The notes: generated from the letters alone by a model not told the origin. 64,000 nt of DNA from Carya illinoinensis (GCF_018687715.1 NC_056764.1:12235001-12299000), one strand, 5' to 3'; shown: positions 44,978 to 57,744, counted from the stretch's first letter. Made by a program: numbers and translations.

Positions 44978-47120
44978 ATGAGATTATTCCAATAAAGAAA
45001 ACACAGAATATGCGTAGAAAGCAATATTTGGCTACCTTCTTTAAATGCCCACTTTTTATGTTGAAGGTTGACACAATCTTTTTCCTTTTTTTTTTTTAGA
45101 AAAATCGCATCATAAAGATTGTAAGACACCATCTTTATTTGACTTAAATCTCTTGAGCAAATTCTAGAGATTAGATGTCTATAATAAAAGAACGCGTTTT
45201 AGGAAAAAAAAAAAAAAAGAATTGCACCAATTAGTGTTAACATCAATGAAAGTCTATTCAACTTTTACAAGAAATTGTGGGGTGTGATTTGTTCATTAAG
45301 AGTCCAATGAAAAGCAAATATACATTAATGAAAGAGAGTATATGGTCCAATTTTAAGAAAAGGATAGATACAAATATATTATTTTTTAAAAATATTTGAT
45401 GGCTCTCTAAAGACCCGTGTAGATAAAAATAAAAGTAACGCTAAGATACTTTTTTTAATAGAGTAAGTCATGTAGATTCCTTTAAAAAAACAAGAGGAGT
45501 ATATCATTAAAAAAATAACTTTTTCTTGCATATTTGAGATTTATTTACTAAATCTCAAATTGAGTATTCAAGTGTTTCACACCCTAAACATACGTTTAGA
45601 TGTTAAATATTTTATAAATAGTAGTAAATTAAAACTTTTCAATTTGTAGTAGATCAAATGCAAGGGAAATTGATTGAAAGCAAAAGCATCCATCATTAAT
45701 TTGGTTAATTACCTTTAGAGTAGACCAAAGATGTGAAAAACATAAAAAGTTAAAAACAAAACTCTTACTATATTTAGTTTGATGTAATCTTTAGTAAGCC
45801 ATTTCCTTGAGATTTCAATGTAAGATAATAAATTTAAAATATAAAATATAATACATTTAACGATACAATTATTTATTCTTCCCACTTTGGTAAAACACAA
45901 AAAAAAAAAAAAAAAAAAAAAAAATCTCTTTTTCCAAATTTTATTTTATACGACAATTAAAAACACAGATTAAAAAATCTCTAATAGGGAGCCAGGTCCG
46001 CAGGGAGAGGGTGTGCTTTCTGTTTTTTTGAGAATAATTGGAATGGGATAGAGGTGTTATTTTAGTATTCTTCGTGATACTTTAAATAATAATTTATGGA
46101 ATGTCTTTTTTTAAGAATTTTGTAATATATCACTTATTATAAAATTCAATATAATTTTTTTATTAAAAAATTTAAATATTAATATTTTTAAAATAATTAA
46201 TATAGAATGCTTTCACATCAATAATATATTAAATGTGTTAAAAAAAACTTTGTAATTTCTTCCATTTTTGAACACGCAAAATGTTTGGCCTTTGAAATTT
46301 TTTATCTTAAATATAAAATTTTCATCTTATTATTATAATTTTCCTAAATCTTTATACAAAATATAATAAATAATTTAACTTTTTTTTATTTTTTTAAATT
46401 TTTAAATAATAATAATATTAAAATATAATATTTTAATATTTAATCTTAAAACTCAAAATTCTCGTATGAAAAATCTGGCCAAACAGAAATGCACCAATAC
46501 ACCAAAGCCATAAAATGCACCAAGATGTAACCTTAAATGCACCAAATCCATTTTCCTTTAAATTCAACGAACTATTTCTCCTTCTTTGGTCCCTCCCTCG
46601 CAACTTCTCAAGGGTATACTCCGGGGTCAGAGGAATCAAAAATTATAATAAAAAAAATAAAAAAAATAACCATAACATTTGGTGGTTTGCCTTAATGAAA
46701 AAGAAAACCCAACGCAAGGAGCATCCTCATATTTGCAGAAACTGTTGGATTGTTTATAACTATGAACGGTAAATCAATCAGAATCCATCTTCTTCAATAA
46801 TCTCACAATCAACGAATTATATTGATAGGGAAACAGCTGAACCTAAATTACTACAAACTAATTACAAATATGAGCCATGCCTGGACAGGATCTTCAACCT
46901 CCTTCCCAATATTCCCATCCATATCCTGAGCCCTTTCAACCCAAATCCCTTCTCTAATCTTATTTATAATCACTTTCGAAAGGGAAAAAAAAAAGAATAT
47001 AAAAAATGAAGAAATTCTGTAACAACTACAGATACAACAGTAAGATTAGCCAGCAATAGTCTCTAAATCAATCAAAGCTTCTGAAGTTATTGTTCTTGCG
47101 TGCATCAACCACCTGAGTGA
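44978..47120. repeat. segmental repeat, copy 2 (A2, B2, C2)
   Basis: A2 and B2 correspond to 25.2-25.85 and 27.54-28.02 kb, and A2-B2-C2 corresponds to 56.9-59.58 kb. C2 shares AACACGCAAAATG, CATTTTCCTTTAAATTC, GCATCCTCATATTTGCAGAA and AGCTGAACCTAAATTACTAC with C3. C2 leads directly into small-gene copy 2 on the minus strand, so this is its 3' flank. Confidence 0.85.
46282..46485. mobile_element. 204-bp MITE with 9-bp inverted termini
   Basis: TGTTTGGCC at 46282-46290 is inverted as GGCCAAACA at 46477-46485. The body is AT-rich and shares words with the recurrent MITE family. The paralogous site at ~58993 is uninterrupted (CGCAAAATGTAACC), supporting insertion after the duplication. Confidence 0.65.
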
Positions 47121-47360
47121 TCATGTTTCAGACAGAGCATCTGAATGATACTCAGTTGGAGTTGGACCTGGGGTTGTGGAATCCGAGCTGAGAGAGCCGC
47201 CTCCAGTCTCCTCGGCGTGCTTTTCTCGGATCCCAATTGCTACCGCGATTTCTTTGAATATTCGAATCATGACCCCGCCTCGCCTCGGAGGTAGACTCTG
47301 ATTCTTTGCGTTCTTCGCTTTCGGCTTTTCGATCATCATTTTCTTCAAGACTGTATCCAT
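47121..47360 (-). CDS. small basic/Ser-Thr-rich protein, copy 2, 79 aa
   Basis: The ATG at 47360 gives MDTVLKKMMIEKPKAKNAKN, then QSLPPRRGGVMIRIFKEIAV, then AIGIREKHAEETGG and the tail SLSSDSTTPGPTPTEYHSDA ending LSET. A basic N-terminal half with a LPPRRGG core is followed by a short amphipathic segment and a Ser/Thr/Pro-rich end. Small plant proteins with PP(K/R)RGxVKxxIF-like cores and STTPPPS-like tails exist (unknown function, often stress-responsive), but I cannot assign the family firmly. Upstream in the transcript is a (GA)n leader and a TATA box. Copy 3 differs mainly by a six-residue VVVVGG insertion. Confidence 0.75.
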   Translation of the reverse strand: MDTVLKKMMIEKPKAKNAKNQSLPPRRGGVMIRIFKEIAVAIGIREKHAEETGGGSLSSDSTTPGPTPTEYHSDALSET

Positions 47361-47372
47361 AGCGTCGAAGCT

Positions 47373-47375
<3 letters not shown>

Positions 47376-47407
<32 letters not shown>
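47376..47407. repeat. (GA)16 in the 5' leader of small-gene copy 2
   Basis: A GA run 16 bp upstream of the start codon. Copy 3 has an equivalent run (59852-59884). On the sense strand it reads CT, as is common in plant 5' UTRs. Confidence 0.9.
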
Positions 47408-47408
<1 letters not shown>

Positions 47409-47490
47409 GAAGCAGAGACGGAAGAACTCTGAAGCAGAGACCAAACACACGCAGAGAGAGAGAGATGGAACAAAAACGTACTGCAGAGTG

Positions 47491-47499
47491 ATATTTATA
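47491..47499 (-). promoter_or_regulatory. TATA box of small-gene copy 2
   Basis: The minus strand reads CCTTATAAATATCACTCTGC, ~130 bp upstream of the ATG, conserved with copy 1. Confidence 0.65.
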
Positions 47500-47507
47500 A
47501 GGATATT

Positions 47508-48019
47508 ATTGCAGTCATTTTTATTTTTTATTTTTATATATTTTATTAAAGTAATTAGTTATATATTAAAAAAATTTAATATATCAATAAAATATATAAA
47601 AGATATTGAAAATGATCGTATATAATAATAAGAAAAGTCTAATTATAAATACACTTATACATTAATATATATTAATTTATTATGATTAATTAAAAAATAA
47701 ATTTTATTAAAAATAATATTAATTTAAATTTTAAATATAAAAAAATTAATATTAATACATAAATTAATACATAATTTTATTTATATATAACAAAATTCAT
47801 AATAATAATATTACTTTAATATCGGCAATTGAAACTGCAGTAATCAGTTATTTTTATTTTGTTTATTTCAATTAAAAAGAAAGAACCCACCAAAAAGAGC
47901 GGGACCCACCAATGCTTACTCTTTTGTTTCTCTTTGGTTTGCCAGCGACGCCATGAGCAAGTCAATAGGCCATATGGGTTTTGCTTTCGAGGACTATCGA
48001 CCCTGTCACCCTCGTCTTA
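47508..48019. other. upstream spacer of small-gene copy 2
   Basis: AT-rich, no coding signal; likely distal promoter DNA of the small gene. Confidence 0.4.
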
Positions 48020-49169
48020 AAAATGAATTACAAAAATAAATCCTATAAATTGAAATGGTATAATAAGATACACCTATTTCAGAATAAAGAGATTTATAAC
48101 TAGTTTGAGTGGTGGAGTGTTTTAAAGTATTTTATTATTATTTTTTATTTATTTATTTTGTTATTATTTATAAAATATTTAAAATCACTTCACTATCTAA
48201 ATCTAAGTTTATAATTTAATTTATTTCATCATATTTAGAAAATAAAATTTCAAGATTCACCCACCCACTGGAGACGAGTTTTTCTCAAAATAAGGCAATT
48301 TTTTTTTTGTTTGGTTGTCTAAATGAAAACAGATGTATCAACCTAGGCGTGCGCGTGCTTCTGCAAGTTGCTTGGTTAGAGTATTGGTATCAACCTCGGC
48401 GGCACCGTGCTTCTGCAAGTTGCTTGGTTAGAGTATTGGTATTGAACTGTCTATCCCAATTCTTAAAATTTGAAAAATATAAAACTTTTTAATTTTTAAT
48501 TAATCATTCAACACTTAAAATTTATATTAAATTAGTTATTATATTCTCTATAATAATAAAATATTATTCTTTTTATTATTTATATCTCTTTAATAAATTT
48601 TTATTTTTTAATTACTTTTTTATTTTATTTCCTTAATCTTCGATAACTTTCAACAATCGTATTCATTTTCACAATCCAACGATCTATAATATAATAATCT
48701 CATATACATAAAGATTATAAAATCTCATATATAAATAAAAATTCTATATGTACAATCCATAAAAATCTCACATCTATAATATAATAATCTTAAAATATAA
48801 CAAAATAATATAAGAGAAAAAGATGAAATTAATAAACAATTGATATAGACTTACTACATGACTTTTTATCTTTGGAGAAAAAGATAAAATTATTGTAGCT
48901 CATATTTGGGATGAAAATGTATTGGCTAATTCAATGTGGGTCAACTTTTGATAAAATGAGTTAAATTTAAAGATGCAAAGTAATTTAAAGAAATCATGTG
49001 GATGGTCTAAGTAAGAACTTTTTTGGGCTCTATTATGTAGTTCTAACAGCTTTAAATTTTTTATTTAAAAAAAAAAAAAACAGCTTTAATTTTGAAGTAT
49101 TGGCTTTGGTTTTAGTATAAAAATAAACATAAAAGGTTTCAATGCTTAGCAAAATACATACGTGTATGT

Positions 49170-50119
49170 GTATATATATATATATAGAAGAAGGTTCCAA
49201 TGTTATGGTTAGCTGTGTTGGGCAAGTCAACACAGTTATCTTCACTGTTTCACTTTATATCTTCACTTGTTTAGAGTAACAGGTAGCAGACCCATTGCCT
49301 TAGAATATCATATCCATTATAGAGTCTTAAGCACTAGTCTTGAGCCAAAGGCTAAGATTAGTCTCCCAAAAATCAGACCCTTCTAATGCATAGCTCAACT
49401 TCAAATGCTAACATCAGAACTCCCAAAATACTTTTCTGGAAAGACATTGACTTACCAGAAGAATGGATTCTTAAACAAGAACTTCTCCCTGCAGAAGTTC
49501 TTCCAGAAGATCCCTTTCCTAGCTACATGGACTTGCACATACCGGAGGGCCACAACATCAAAGCAATAGCTCAATCCCAAATATCCCTCAAACGCCAAAC
49601 CAAGGCTAACACGGGAACCACGTGAATCCAAAGACTTGATGTATTCGACTGCGGTGGCATACAACAGGTTGAAAGCAAAGAAACTACATTAGGAAAAATA
49701 AAGTGTTTTTAGAATTTATCAAGAAAAGAAAGATATAAAGATAAAGCAAATCTATCAGTAACCAGAACTAGAAGTGGCTCTGATACCATTAAAGGCGGAA
49801 GCAAGTGAAGATATAAGAGAATGAAGACATCAGTATTGAAAAGTAAATATAATCAGAATATGTGGCGGCTTGGCTGTCCAATGCATGAAATGCAAAAATT
49901 GAAAAGTAAATGAAAATAAATATAACTTCAAAATATAACTTGAATTAAAACTTAAAAAATATTCAAAAGATTACACAGAAACTTGGGAAACTTTAAGAGA
50001 TCAGGGTGTGAGAGGAGAGTATTAAAAGCTTGTGGAATGATTTATCTATATTTATATATATATATATATATATCGAAGAAGGTTCCAATGTTATGGTTAG
50101 CTGTGTTGGGCAAGTCAAC
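49170..50119 (-). mobile_element. insertion flanked by ~60-bp direct repeats; retroelement-like fragment
   Basis: (TA)n followed by GAAGAAGGTTCCAATGTTAT and GGTTAGCTGTGTTGGGCAAG occurs at 49170-49232 and again at 50046-50119. Between them GGCTCTGATACCA (49776-49788) is the exact complement of a Met-tRNA primer site, implying a minus-strand LTR element or pararetrovirus-like remnant. A plus-strand frame (49386-49625) reads PKILFWKDIDLPEEWILKQE. It vaguely recalls fragments in plant retroelement or endogenous caulimovirid polyproteins, but the orientation conflicts. Class unresolved. Confidence 0.45.
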
Positions 50120-50689
50120 AAGGTCAATACATTTGAGATGTCATCTTATGTAGTAGATTTCTTTCTATTATATCATAAGGAATGAGAATTGTAATTGTGA
50201 GTATACAAGTACAGTACAATAATTTTGAAAAAAATGAATAAATATAGAATTTACATGAAAGAAAATTAAATTTTTAATAGTAAACTCTAATTTTTTTTAA
50301 AGCGACTGTACTGTATTTATTCACTTTATGATTATATGTAACATTATTCTTATATCATAATTGAGTAATGTTACATAAGGAATGGACAAGCATTATGTAA
50401 TTATTTTAAAAAATAATGGAAGTTACTAATAAAAAATTATTTTTTTTATGGAATGCGCAAGAAGTATGAAAAAGTGACTGCATATAAAATTTTTATTACA
50501 AATATCATTTTTTATCATAATTTTATATTTATTTTATTTTTTCGGTTGATATATCTTTTAATAAACACTATTTCTTATAATTTTAAGATCCTTTTTTTGG
50601 TTTTATAAAAGAGTTGTGAGTTCTAGTATCCGTTGATTGGTCATTTTTTCACTTATCACCCGGCTTGATACTCCCCTAACTCAAAATCA
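50120..50689. other. AT-rich insert, nothing recognised
   Basis: Sequence without coding signal between the retroelement-like fragment and a MITE. Confidence 0.4.
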
Positions 50690-51085
50690 AGGTTGGGAAG
50701 GTTGGTTTGGTAAATGAGATGAGATGAAAAATTTTTACATGATTTTTTTAAATATTATTCAAATATAAAATAATTTTTAATTTCAAATATTCAAGTTTTT
50801 TGTTTAATCATTATCAAATTATTATGAATTTTACAAAATTTAAAATAAAGCACAAAAACCAATACAACTTTTTTCAAACACTTCAAAATAAAAATGATAT
50901 TAAAAGACTATATTTAAACAACTTTATAACTTTATAATGTCTTTAATCAATTTTTTCTCTTTTATTTTTCAAAATTCAATATAATATCTTAATTCAAACG
51001 ATTTCATTATTATTTAATTTCACAGACCATTAATACGATACATATGAGATACTCTAAGCGTCCAGACAAGCCCTCACTTTCAATT
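50690..51085. mobile_element. MITE-like copy of the recurrent AT-rich family
   Basis: Starts GGTTGGTTTGGTAAATGAGA TGAG and ends near GACAAGCCCTC. It shares AAAACCAATACAACTTTTTT, AAAATAAAAATGATATTAAA and TTCAATATAATATCTTAATT with the copies at 17.7 and 19.6 kb. Confidence 0.55.
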
Positions 51086-52040
51086 TGAATGTCTTGCATT
51101 CTCTTTTATAAGGACATTTCCACTAAATTTATAACGGTTGTTTGGCAAACAAAAGAAAGGTCTTTGTCCGTTGTCGCACTTAAATAAAAAGATTTTAATT
51201 TTTTTTTAGAGCTTTTTAACCAAACTCTAAAGCTTAGTGTTTAGGAGAAAGATAAATGCATAAAGCGGTTTCATAATATTTATTCAACATATATAATTGT
51301 ATGAGAAAATTAAAACTCTAGAAAATATAAATCCTAAATAACAATCCTTTTAAAGATAAGGCTTACAAAACTATCACATAAGGAGTTGTCTTACTAACTA
51401 GAAAATGTCAAGCGTTTGTTTATTTATTTATTTATTTTTAATGCCCATTTATATCCTATTTGTATTGCTTTCCTAAGCACGCGGGTCGGCCGTAGGAGAC
51501 TTAATCTCAATATAAACGTCGCGGATGGTACACATATAATGAATTTGGAGGTCACAAAAGAAGATGACGTCAACACGGTATTTTATGTTAACGATTTTCA
51601 AATATATTTTCCATTGTTAAGGGATCAAAACCTTATCAATATGGTAGATATATAAAATGAAAGATACCATATTCATTGTTATCTCTATAGTGTTTTTAGA
51701 CAATAACTTGATAGCATATCCTTAAATACAGATAAAAATTCGAGCGTATACCTTTTCATTTTCGGTGTATGTTCATGTTTTATTTTTATTTTTTTAAATA
51801 AGTAATTTTATTACTCAGAGAAGACTTACACTGTGTCACTTAAGACAATAGACTGAATACAGAAAAGAATTTATTCCAAATCCTACAAGTCTTCATTCAA
51901 AAGTGCATCTCTAGCTAAACTATGAGCAGCCTTGCTACCCCGTCTCTTGACCTGGCAAGAAGACCATGGCAAAATAGTTGAGCATAGCTTTTTCGACTAC
52001 AATCAATAAACCACCTTGGTTTTAATTTACATAATTTTTA

Positions 52041-54460
52041 TTGTGACATCCTCAACTCCCACGTAGAAATATGTGAAAATCGAGTCGTCAGGATGATGAC
52101 AATACGGGTCACACATCTCATCGCATTAAGTATGTGTACATGCAATACATATACAATAAAAATAATGCAACTAATAAAAGTCATTCAACTAAGTACTAGA
52201 ATTTTAAATACAGATTTAAAATCAATCTCACTTAAACACAAGTGTACCAAAGAAATATTACAAGTTCCAGTAACATCGTAAATCCAAAATACATAATTTA
52301 AAGATAGGAAAAATAATTTGCAAATAATAACTAAGAGCACAAGTCAATCCTCCGGTAGAACCGCCTCCTTCGGCTTAGCCTCCTCATTCTCTGTATCAAA
52401 ATCTACGATATTAAAGATGATACCGCAGGTAAGTAATAACTCAAGCAACTCATAAGATAGAAATACATTAAAATCTCAATAATATGCATGAACAGGATGT
52501 CATATGCATGAGATCCAAAAATTATCTTTTCTAAAAAATAAACATTTTTCCAACACAAGCCAAAAATCTCATTTTTGGCTCAAACAGTTAAATTAAAACA
52601 TTTATTCACCATTATCCCAAATAATAGCCCACAATATCCTTTAAAACATATCCTCTTCATTTTCTCATAAAATGGTTCACAAATATCCTTTCACCAAAAT
52701 TCGCAATTTTTCCATAAAAATGGCACATTATCCATTATCAAAACCATTTTTCAATTTTAACCATATGGATCATGACCTCCTCTAGGGATCATTCGCACAT
52801 CCTAGCTCCCTTTACCACACCATGGATAACGATCATGTGTGTGACTTCGAAACAAGCGATGTCCAGTTCCGCGCTCAGCGCGTATGTAGCCAAGCATCCT
52901 CTAACTCTTACCAGCAGAGGGGCCACGGAGTCGGCACAAGAGCGTTACCATCCCGTCCAATCCCGTTGTCGCCCAGCGACAACCCAGGAGATGTCATTCA
53001 GTATATCTCGCTCCCGAGTGACCATAGGAGCTCTACCGAAAGAATGCTCCATCTCAGTTTGGAGTCGTGATACACATGCACCAAAAAATCCATTAACACT
53101 TAAAAATTCAATTTTCAATGTCCAACACATGTACATGCATGCACCATGCAATGCAAATGACATGACACAAAATACCCAACAATCCCAATCATTCAAACAT
53201 AAATAACTCCATCCTCAAATCCATCTGAACCCCAACTCATCGAACTCAGTACGGCACAACTAACCAATCACAAATTATTGTTAAAATAAAAATATATATA
53301 AATCTTAACGAAAATTGGAAAAATACTTATAGCGCTTTAAAATAATTTTTGGAAAATCAATGAGCTGCAAAAGGAGTCGACAAAGCAACATAACAGTGCA
53401 AAATACACTATAATCGTGCGTATCAAAATACCCAAATCTGAATGGAGGCTAATAAAGACTATGGAAGGCTAGGAAATGACTCATAGAGATCAGTGAAGTT
53501 GATCGTGGTGGCTAGTGGCCACGGGTGGCAATGCACGGAGGAAATTGGCCAACTTTGAGGAAAATAGGACGTGGGAGAGTGAGGGAGAGTGTGGTGGCTA
53601 TAGGTCACGTTGGGCATGAGAATGGATAGGGGAGGTCACCGGTGGATGGGGAAGCCATTGGTGGTAGTGCGGTAGCCAGGTGATTGCGGACGGCGGTGGA
53701 AAGGGGAGAAAACCAAGGGGGGTCAAGGGCTTTGTGAGAGCAAACGACTAGGAGTTAGGGATTGAGATTGGTGGAGGATATTGGCCAGTGGAAGAGGAAG
53801 TTGTGGTGGTGGTGGTGGCACCGGACGGTGGCGCACGACGATGTAGTGAATGTAAGCCCACTCGGGCTATACACAGTCAGGAGAGAGAAAGAGGGGGCGT
53901 GGGGAGTGGTGGCTGGTATGGGTAAGCTAGTGGGTGTGAGGGGAAGGTGGTGGGCTGGGTGGTGAGGTACACAATGGTGGTGGGGAAGGCTAAACCGAAC
54001 GTATAGAAAAAGGGGAGGGGGAGGCTCGTGCATGGGAAGAAATACAAGGGAGGAAGAAGGAAAAAGAAAAAAAAAAAAGAAAAAGGAAAAGGAAGTGAAA
54101 AGAAATGAGATCCAACATTTTTAACTCAGGATCTCAAAACTGATTTAACGAAAATAAATTTTAAAACAGCGAGTTAAATAAAATAATTTAAATGTAGTGA
54201 CTTAGTAAAATAAAATAATAAAATCTAACAATAAACTGCTTTAAAATAAAAAGTACAATAAAATAAATAAAAGCCAAATAAAAACACTACAACTCAATAT
54301 TAATAAAATAAAATAGTTAGAGCTCAACAATAAACTAATTCAAACTAGAGAATAATTTAAATGCGAAATAATTATTAATATTAAGAAAACATATTATTTA
54401 AATCTCACAGCTAAAAAAAAAAATCATAAAATAATACAACGAAAAATACGTCTAGTTTAA
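52041..54460. mobile_element. LTR-like sequence (probable large solo gypsy LTR) inside the LINE
   Basis: The left edge TGTGACATCCTCAACTCCCA is a typical gypsy LTR start. The block carries CGAGTCGTCAGGATGATGAC and a GC-rich, G-rich stretch at 53500-54050, then an A-rich part. No gag or pol domain is visible. The right edge (~54460) is where LINE similarity resumes. The terminal CA and target duplication were not identified. Short His/Pro-rich frames at 53755-54033 are low-complexity artefacts. Confidence 0.5.
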
Positions 54461-54928
54461 AATAAGAGAACCAATATGAGCCTGGTATGTGATCAGCTTC
54501 CCTGTTGGGTCCATAATTTTGTTGATAGCGTTGGTTTTCCTCCTTTGGTTTGCATACATATGATAGAATTTAGTATTTCTATCACCATGTAGCAACCAAT
54601 GCTGCTTAGCACGCTGCTTCCATCTTAATTTTTCTTCTACTAGATGAGCCTCCACTTCATCTTGGATCTGTTGTACTGAACTAATGTGATCACCAATCCA
54701 TTCTTCCTACAAGTTAACAATTCTATAAAAATTCCTCATGCTATGGTAGGTGTTTTTCTAGTACTATCAGCATTCCACTTTTGAATAACCTGCTTGCACT
54801 TGAGGAGCTTGCTTCTGATCCTTGAATCTGAAGGGCCAACTCTCACCACTTGGGTTCCAGGCTTCATATATCTTTTTTGTACATTCTCATCTCAAAGCCC
54901 ATGAAACCTCATATCTAAACACACGTTT

Positions 54929-54934
54929 CCCCCC

Positions 54935-54993
<59 letters not shown>
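54929..54993. repeat. poly(C) tract, 58 bp uninterrupted
   Basis: C6-T-C58. It sits inside the LINE endonuclease-to-RT linker and shifts its frame. On the minus strand it is poly(G), capable of G-quadruplex formation. Confidence 0.95.
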
Positions 54994-56876
54994 ATCCTTT
55001 GGTCGCTGCTAGTAAGAGATAAATGTAATGATGAATGGTCTGACTCACAGCAAGCAAAACTTGATAAATAATGTCAGTATAAAGTTGTTGTGATGCTGAA
55101 GCTACCATAGCTCGATCTAGTCTCTCCTTGGTGAAACTCCCACCTTGTCTGTTATTGGACCAAGTATATCTTTGTCCCTGGTAAGGCAAATCATTAAATT
55201 CACAATACCCCATAGCTTCTTGAAAAGCTTCCACCTGTCTATATGGTCTATCTGCTACACCCACCTTTTTGTGGCATGCAATTTCATTAAAATCATCCAT
55301 TCATAACCATGGCATTAAAATGCCATCTCTAAGCATCTTAAGTAACTTCAAACTCCCTTCCCTCTTTATCATCTAAGGGTGGCCATAAAAACGAGTAAAC
55401 ATCCAAGAATTACTACTTGGGATTTCTTGAACAATAGCACTAATATGCCATTTGGGACACTTTTCCTTAATCAGTAGACTAAGGACTCTAACTGGCCGAG
55501 GGTTCCCAAGCCCTCGACAGTTACAACTTAAGATACTTATTGGTGTTGGCAGGGCTGGAAAACAATCTCTGCCAATGCAATATTTTGCTTCTGAATTACA
55601 TCTTCCTTAGATTTGAGCTTCTTTGCCATAGATCCTTTTGCATTATGCAGCTCAAGGTCAGCTGCAAGGTGGACGTCAACTTGTACTTCTTTCCTTTTTT
55701 GGGATATAGATATAGGCTGACTTGGAACCATATCGTTGGCTTGTTTATTCCTGACCTTCCTTTTTCACTTAGTCTCTTTTTTACAGCTGGCATCTTTAAT
55801 ACCGTAGCAGAAATAATTTCTTGAGCTGCTCTAGTAACCCTCCTATCTGGATCCTTCTCTTCAGCATAATGGTTAACTGAAATAGTTTCCATATCAGTTA
55901 CTGTCAAACCAATTTCCTTGCCCAAACTTGTGCAATCTTCTTCTAGAGATTATGCCACTATATTAGGAAAGGATTTCTTATCCATCGCTTGACATCTCTG
56001 ATTCTCCACTTTACCTGAAAGGCAATAATCCTGTAAATCTTCTTCCCTTTGTATGCCCTATTGTGAATTAGCCATCTCACCCGCAACATTGGCATTCTTC
56101 CCATGAAAAGGATTATTTCCATAATTAACTTCATCTTCAACTTGTTGCTTGGAAAACTATGACTCTAGTATATCCCAACCACTCTGGTTTCTTGATTGAT
56201 TTCTGATGACAACTTTTTCGATTAGGGTACGTAGCCATGTCTCATACTCGTAATCATCATCCCCATGCATGGACCTACTACTAGACCCTTTAGGGCAACC
56301 CACATCTACCGCATCCAATTCCATCATCATCGACATCTACCTCTTTCACCATACCAATCTTTCTGCCAATCTACCCACCCACTTCTTTAGTCATGCCACC
56401 AAAAGGTATGTTATGGAGTTAAATCCACATAGTTTCTTCATTGAAACGAATATCATTTGGAGTAGAAAAAACATCAAAAAAGTTGAGGCACAAAAGATTA
56501 CAATGAAAGGTCCATGGCTTACCCTTATGGACCTTCTATAGGTCTTCTTGTTGTTGAAATTCAATGATGAACATACTATCACCCACCTCTTTGAAGTCCA
56601 TCCCTTTGTCTTCCCTATAGTCTGCATAGTAGTCTTGAAGGCCTCTGTGTTGATCTTCTTTTCAACTACAATAAAGCCTATAAGACAAAGTTGTCAACCT
56701 CAGTCAAACACAGTTTGCCCCGTTTTTCAATCATCTCATCCGACATTCCTTCTGTCACTCACTTCTATGAAGATACTTCTTCACTTTTACTCCTCACTCT
56801 CCTCAGAATGAATTAGAAGATAAGTCCTGCCTAGTGCAGAGAAAACTCCTCAATAGAGACTAGGAGAAAAACCCAA

Positions 56877-57744
56877 ACTTCTTAGCATCATGAAAAGATA
56901 TGAATATGATGAGGTTATTCCAGTAAAGAAAACACAGAATATGCGTAGAAAGAAATGTCTGGCAAACTTCTTTAAATGCCCACTTCTTTAAATGCCCACT
57001 TTTTATATTGAAGGTTGTCACAATCCTTTTCCAATTTTTTTTGAGAAAATCTTTTGTTAAAAAAAAAAAAAAGTTGACATTGAAAAATTATGCTCTTGCA
57101 TGCTTCTACTTCCAAAAATGAACACCTACGAATGTCCCAAAAAAGATAAAATACATTTTTCTTCTCCAAGTTGTTGAGATTTTTGCGTTTTGTTTTCCAA
57201 ATGATCAAAATGACAAAATCAACATATTACCCTTAAATTACTATTAGTTATATGCACTATCTATTAAGATCTCAACATAAAGATTGTAAGACACCATATT
57301 TATTTGACGTAAAGCATTGTTCACTTTCATAAAACATCTCATCTTATCTAATCTTATTTAATAATTAGAACTTTTTTAATTTTTAATATAAAAATAATAT
57401 ATTTTAATAATAATTTATTCAACTTTTAACTTTAATATCGACTCTTCTCATCTTTGACACTATCCATTAAGATCTCATCATAAAGAATTAAATATTGTAA
57501 GACACTATCTTTATTTTACTTAAATCTCTTGACCAATTCTAGAGTCTAGAGTTCTGGGAGATACATATGCACAAGACAGCACAAATGACATAAAATTCAC
57601 TTCATGTACAATCTCTCCAATTCAATCAATAACTTTAGAGGATCCAAACCCACCTTTATTTCATTAATCTTAACACCATAATTAGACAAGTGTTTTATAA
57701 CCAAATTTTTTTTTAACACAGAATAGAATATGATGATATGAGAG

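Larger units (their letters stand above)
48020..51785. repeat. segmental repeat, copy 2 continued (segment D2, interrupted)
   Basis: Blocks at 48020-48480, 49010-49130 and 51170-51785 match D1 (24174-24950) in order. They are separated by later insertions at ~48112-48210, 48440-49010 and 49130-51165. A 52-bp tandem duplication (48336-48439, containing GTGCTTCTGCAAGTTGCTTG twice) is specific to this copy. D is the 5' flank of the small gene. Confidence 0.8.
51786..56876 (-). mobile_element. LINE (L1-like) lacking its RT region, with a nested LTR-like insertion
   Basis: Minus-strand order: 5' end at ~56876; ORF1 with a DUF4283-like part (~56620-56350: KPWTFHCNLLCLNFFDVFS, then WIQLHNIPFGGMTKEVG); ORF2 start at ~55530 (LSCNCRGLGNPRPVRVL). 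The endonuclease C-terminus is at 55300-55100 (DDFNEIACHKKVG, FNDLPYQGQRYTWSNNRQGG, KERLDRAM). The linker is at 54655-54460 (WKQRAKQHWLLHGDRNTKFY). Then ~2.4 kb of other DNA intervenes, and the RNase H-like tail AAHSLARDALLNEDL with a poly(A) end is at 52035-51786. RT is missing. The insertion lies within triplication segments D2/A3. Confidence 0.75.

Noticed and set aside
49386..49625. 79-aa frame resembling a plant pararetrovirus or retroelement polyprotein piece
   Set aside because: The resemblance is a memory of a short motif only, the orientation conflicts with the primer-site orientation, and no second domain is present; not called as a viral gene.
53755..54033. His/Pro-rich minus-strand frame (92 aa)
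   Set aside because: GGT-rich low-complexity DNA inside an LTR-like block; no conserved motif or start context.
54822..55022. Poly-proline frame
   Set aside because: A translation of the 58-bp poly(C) run.
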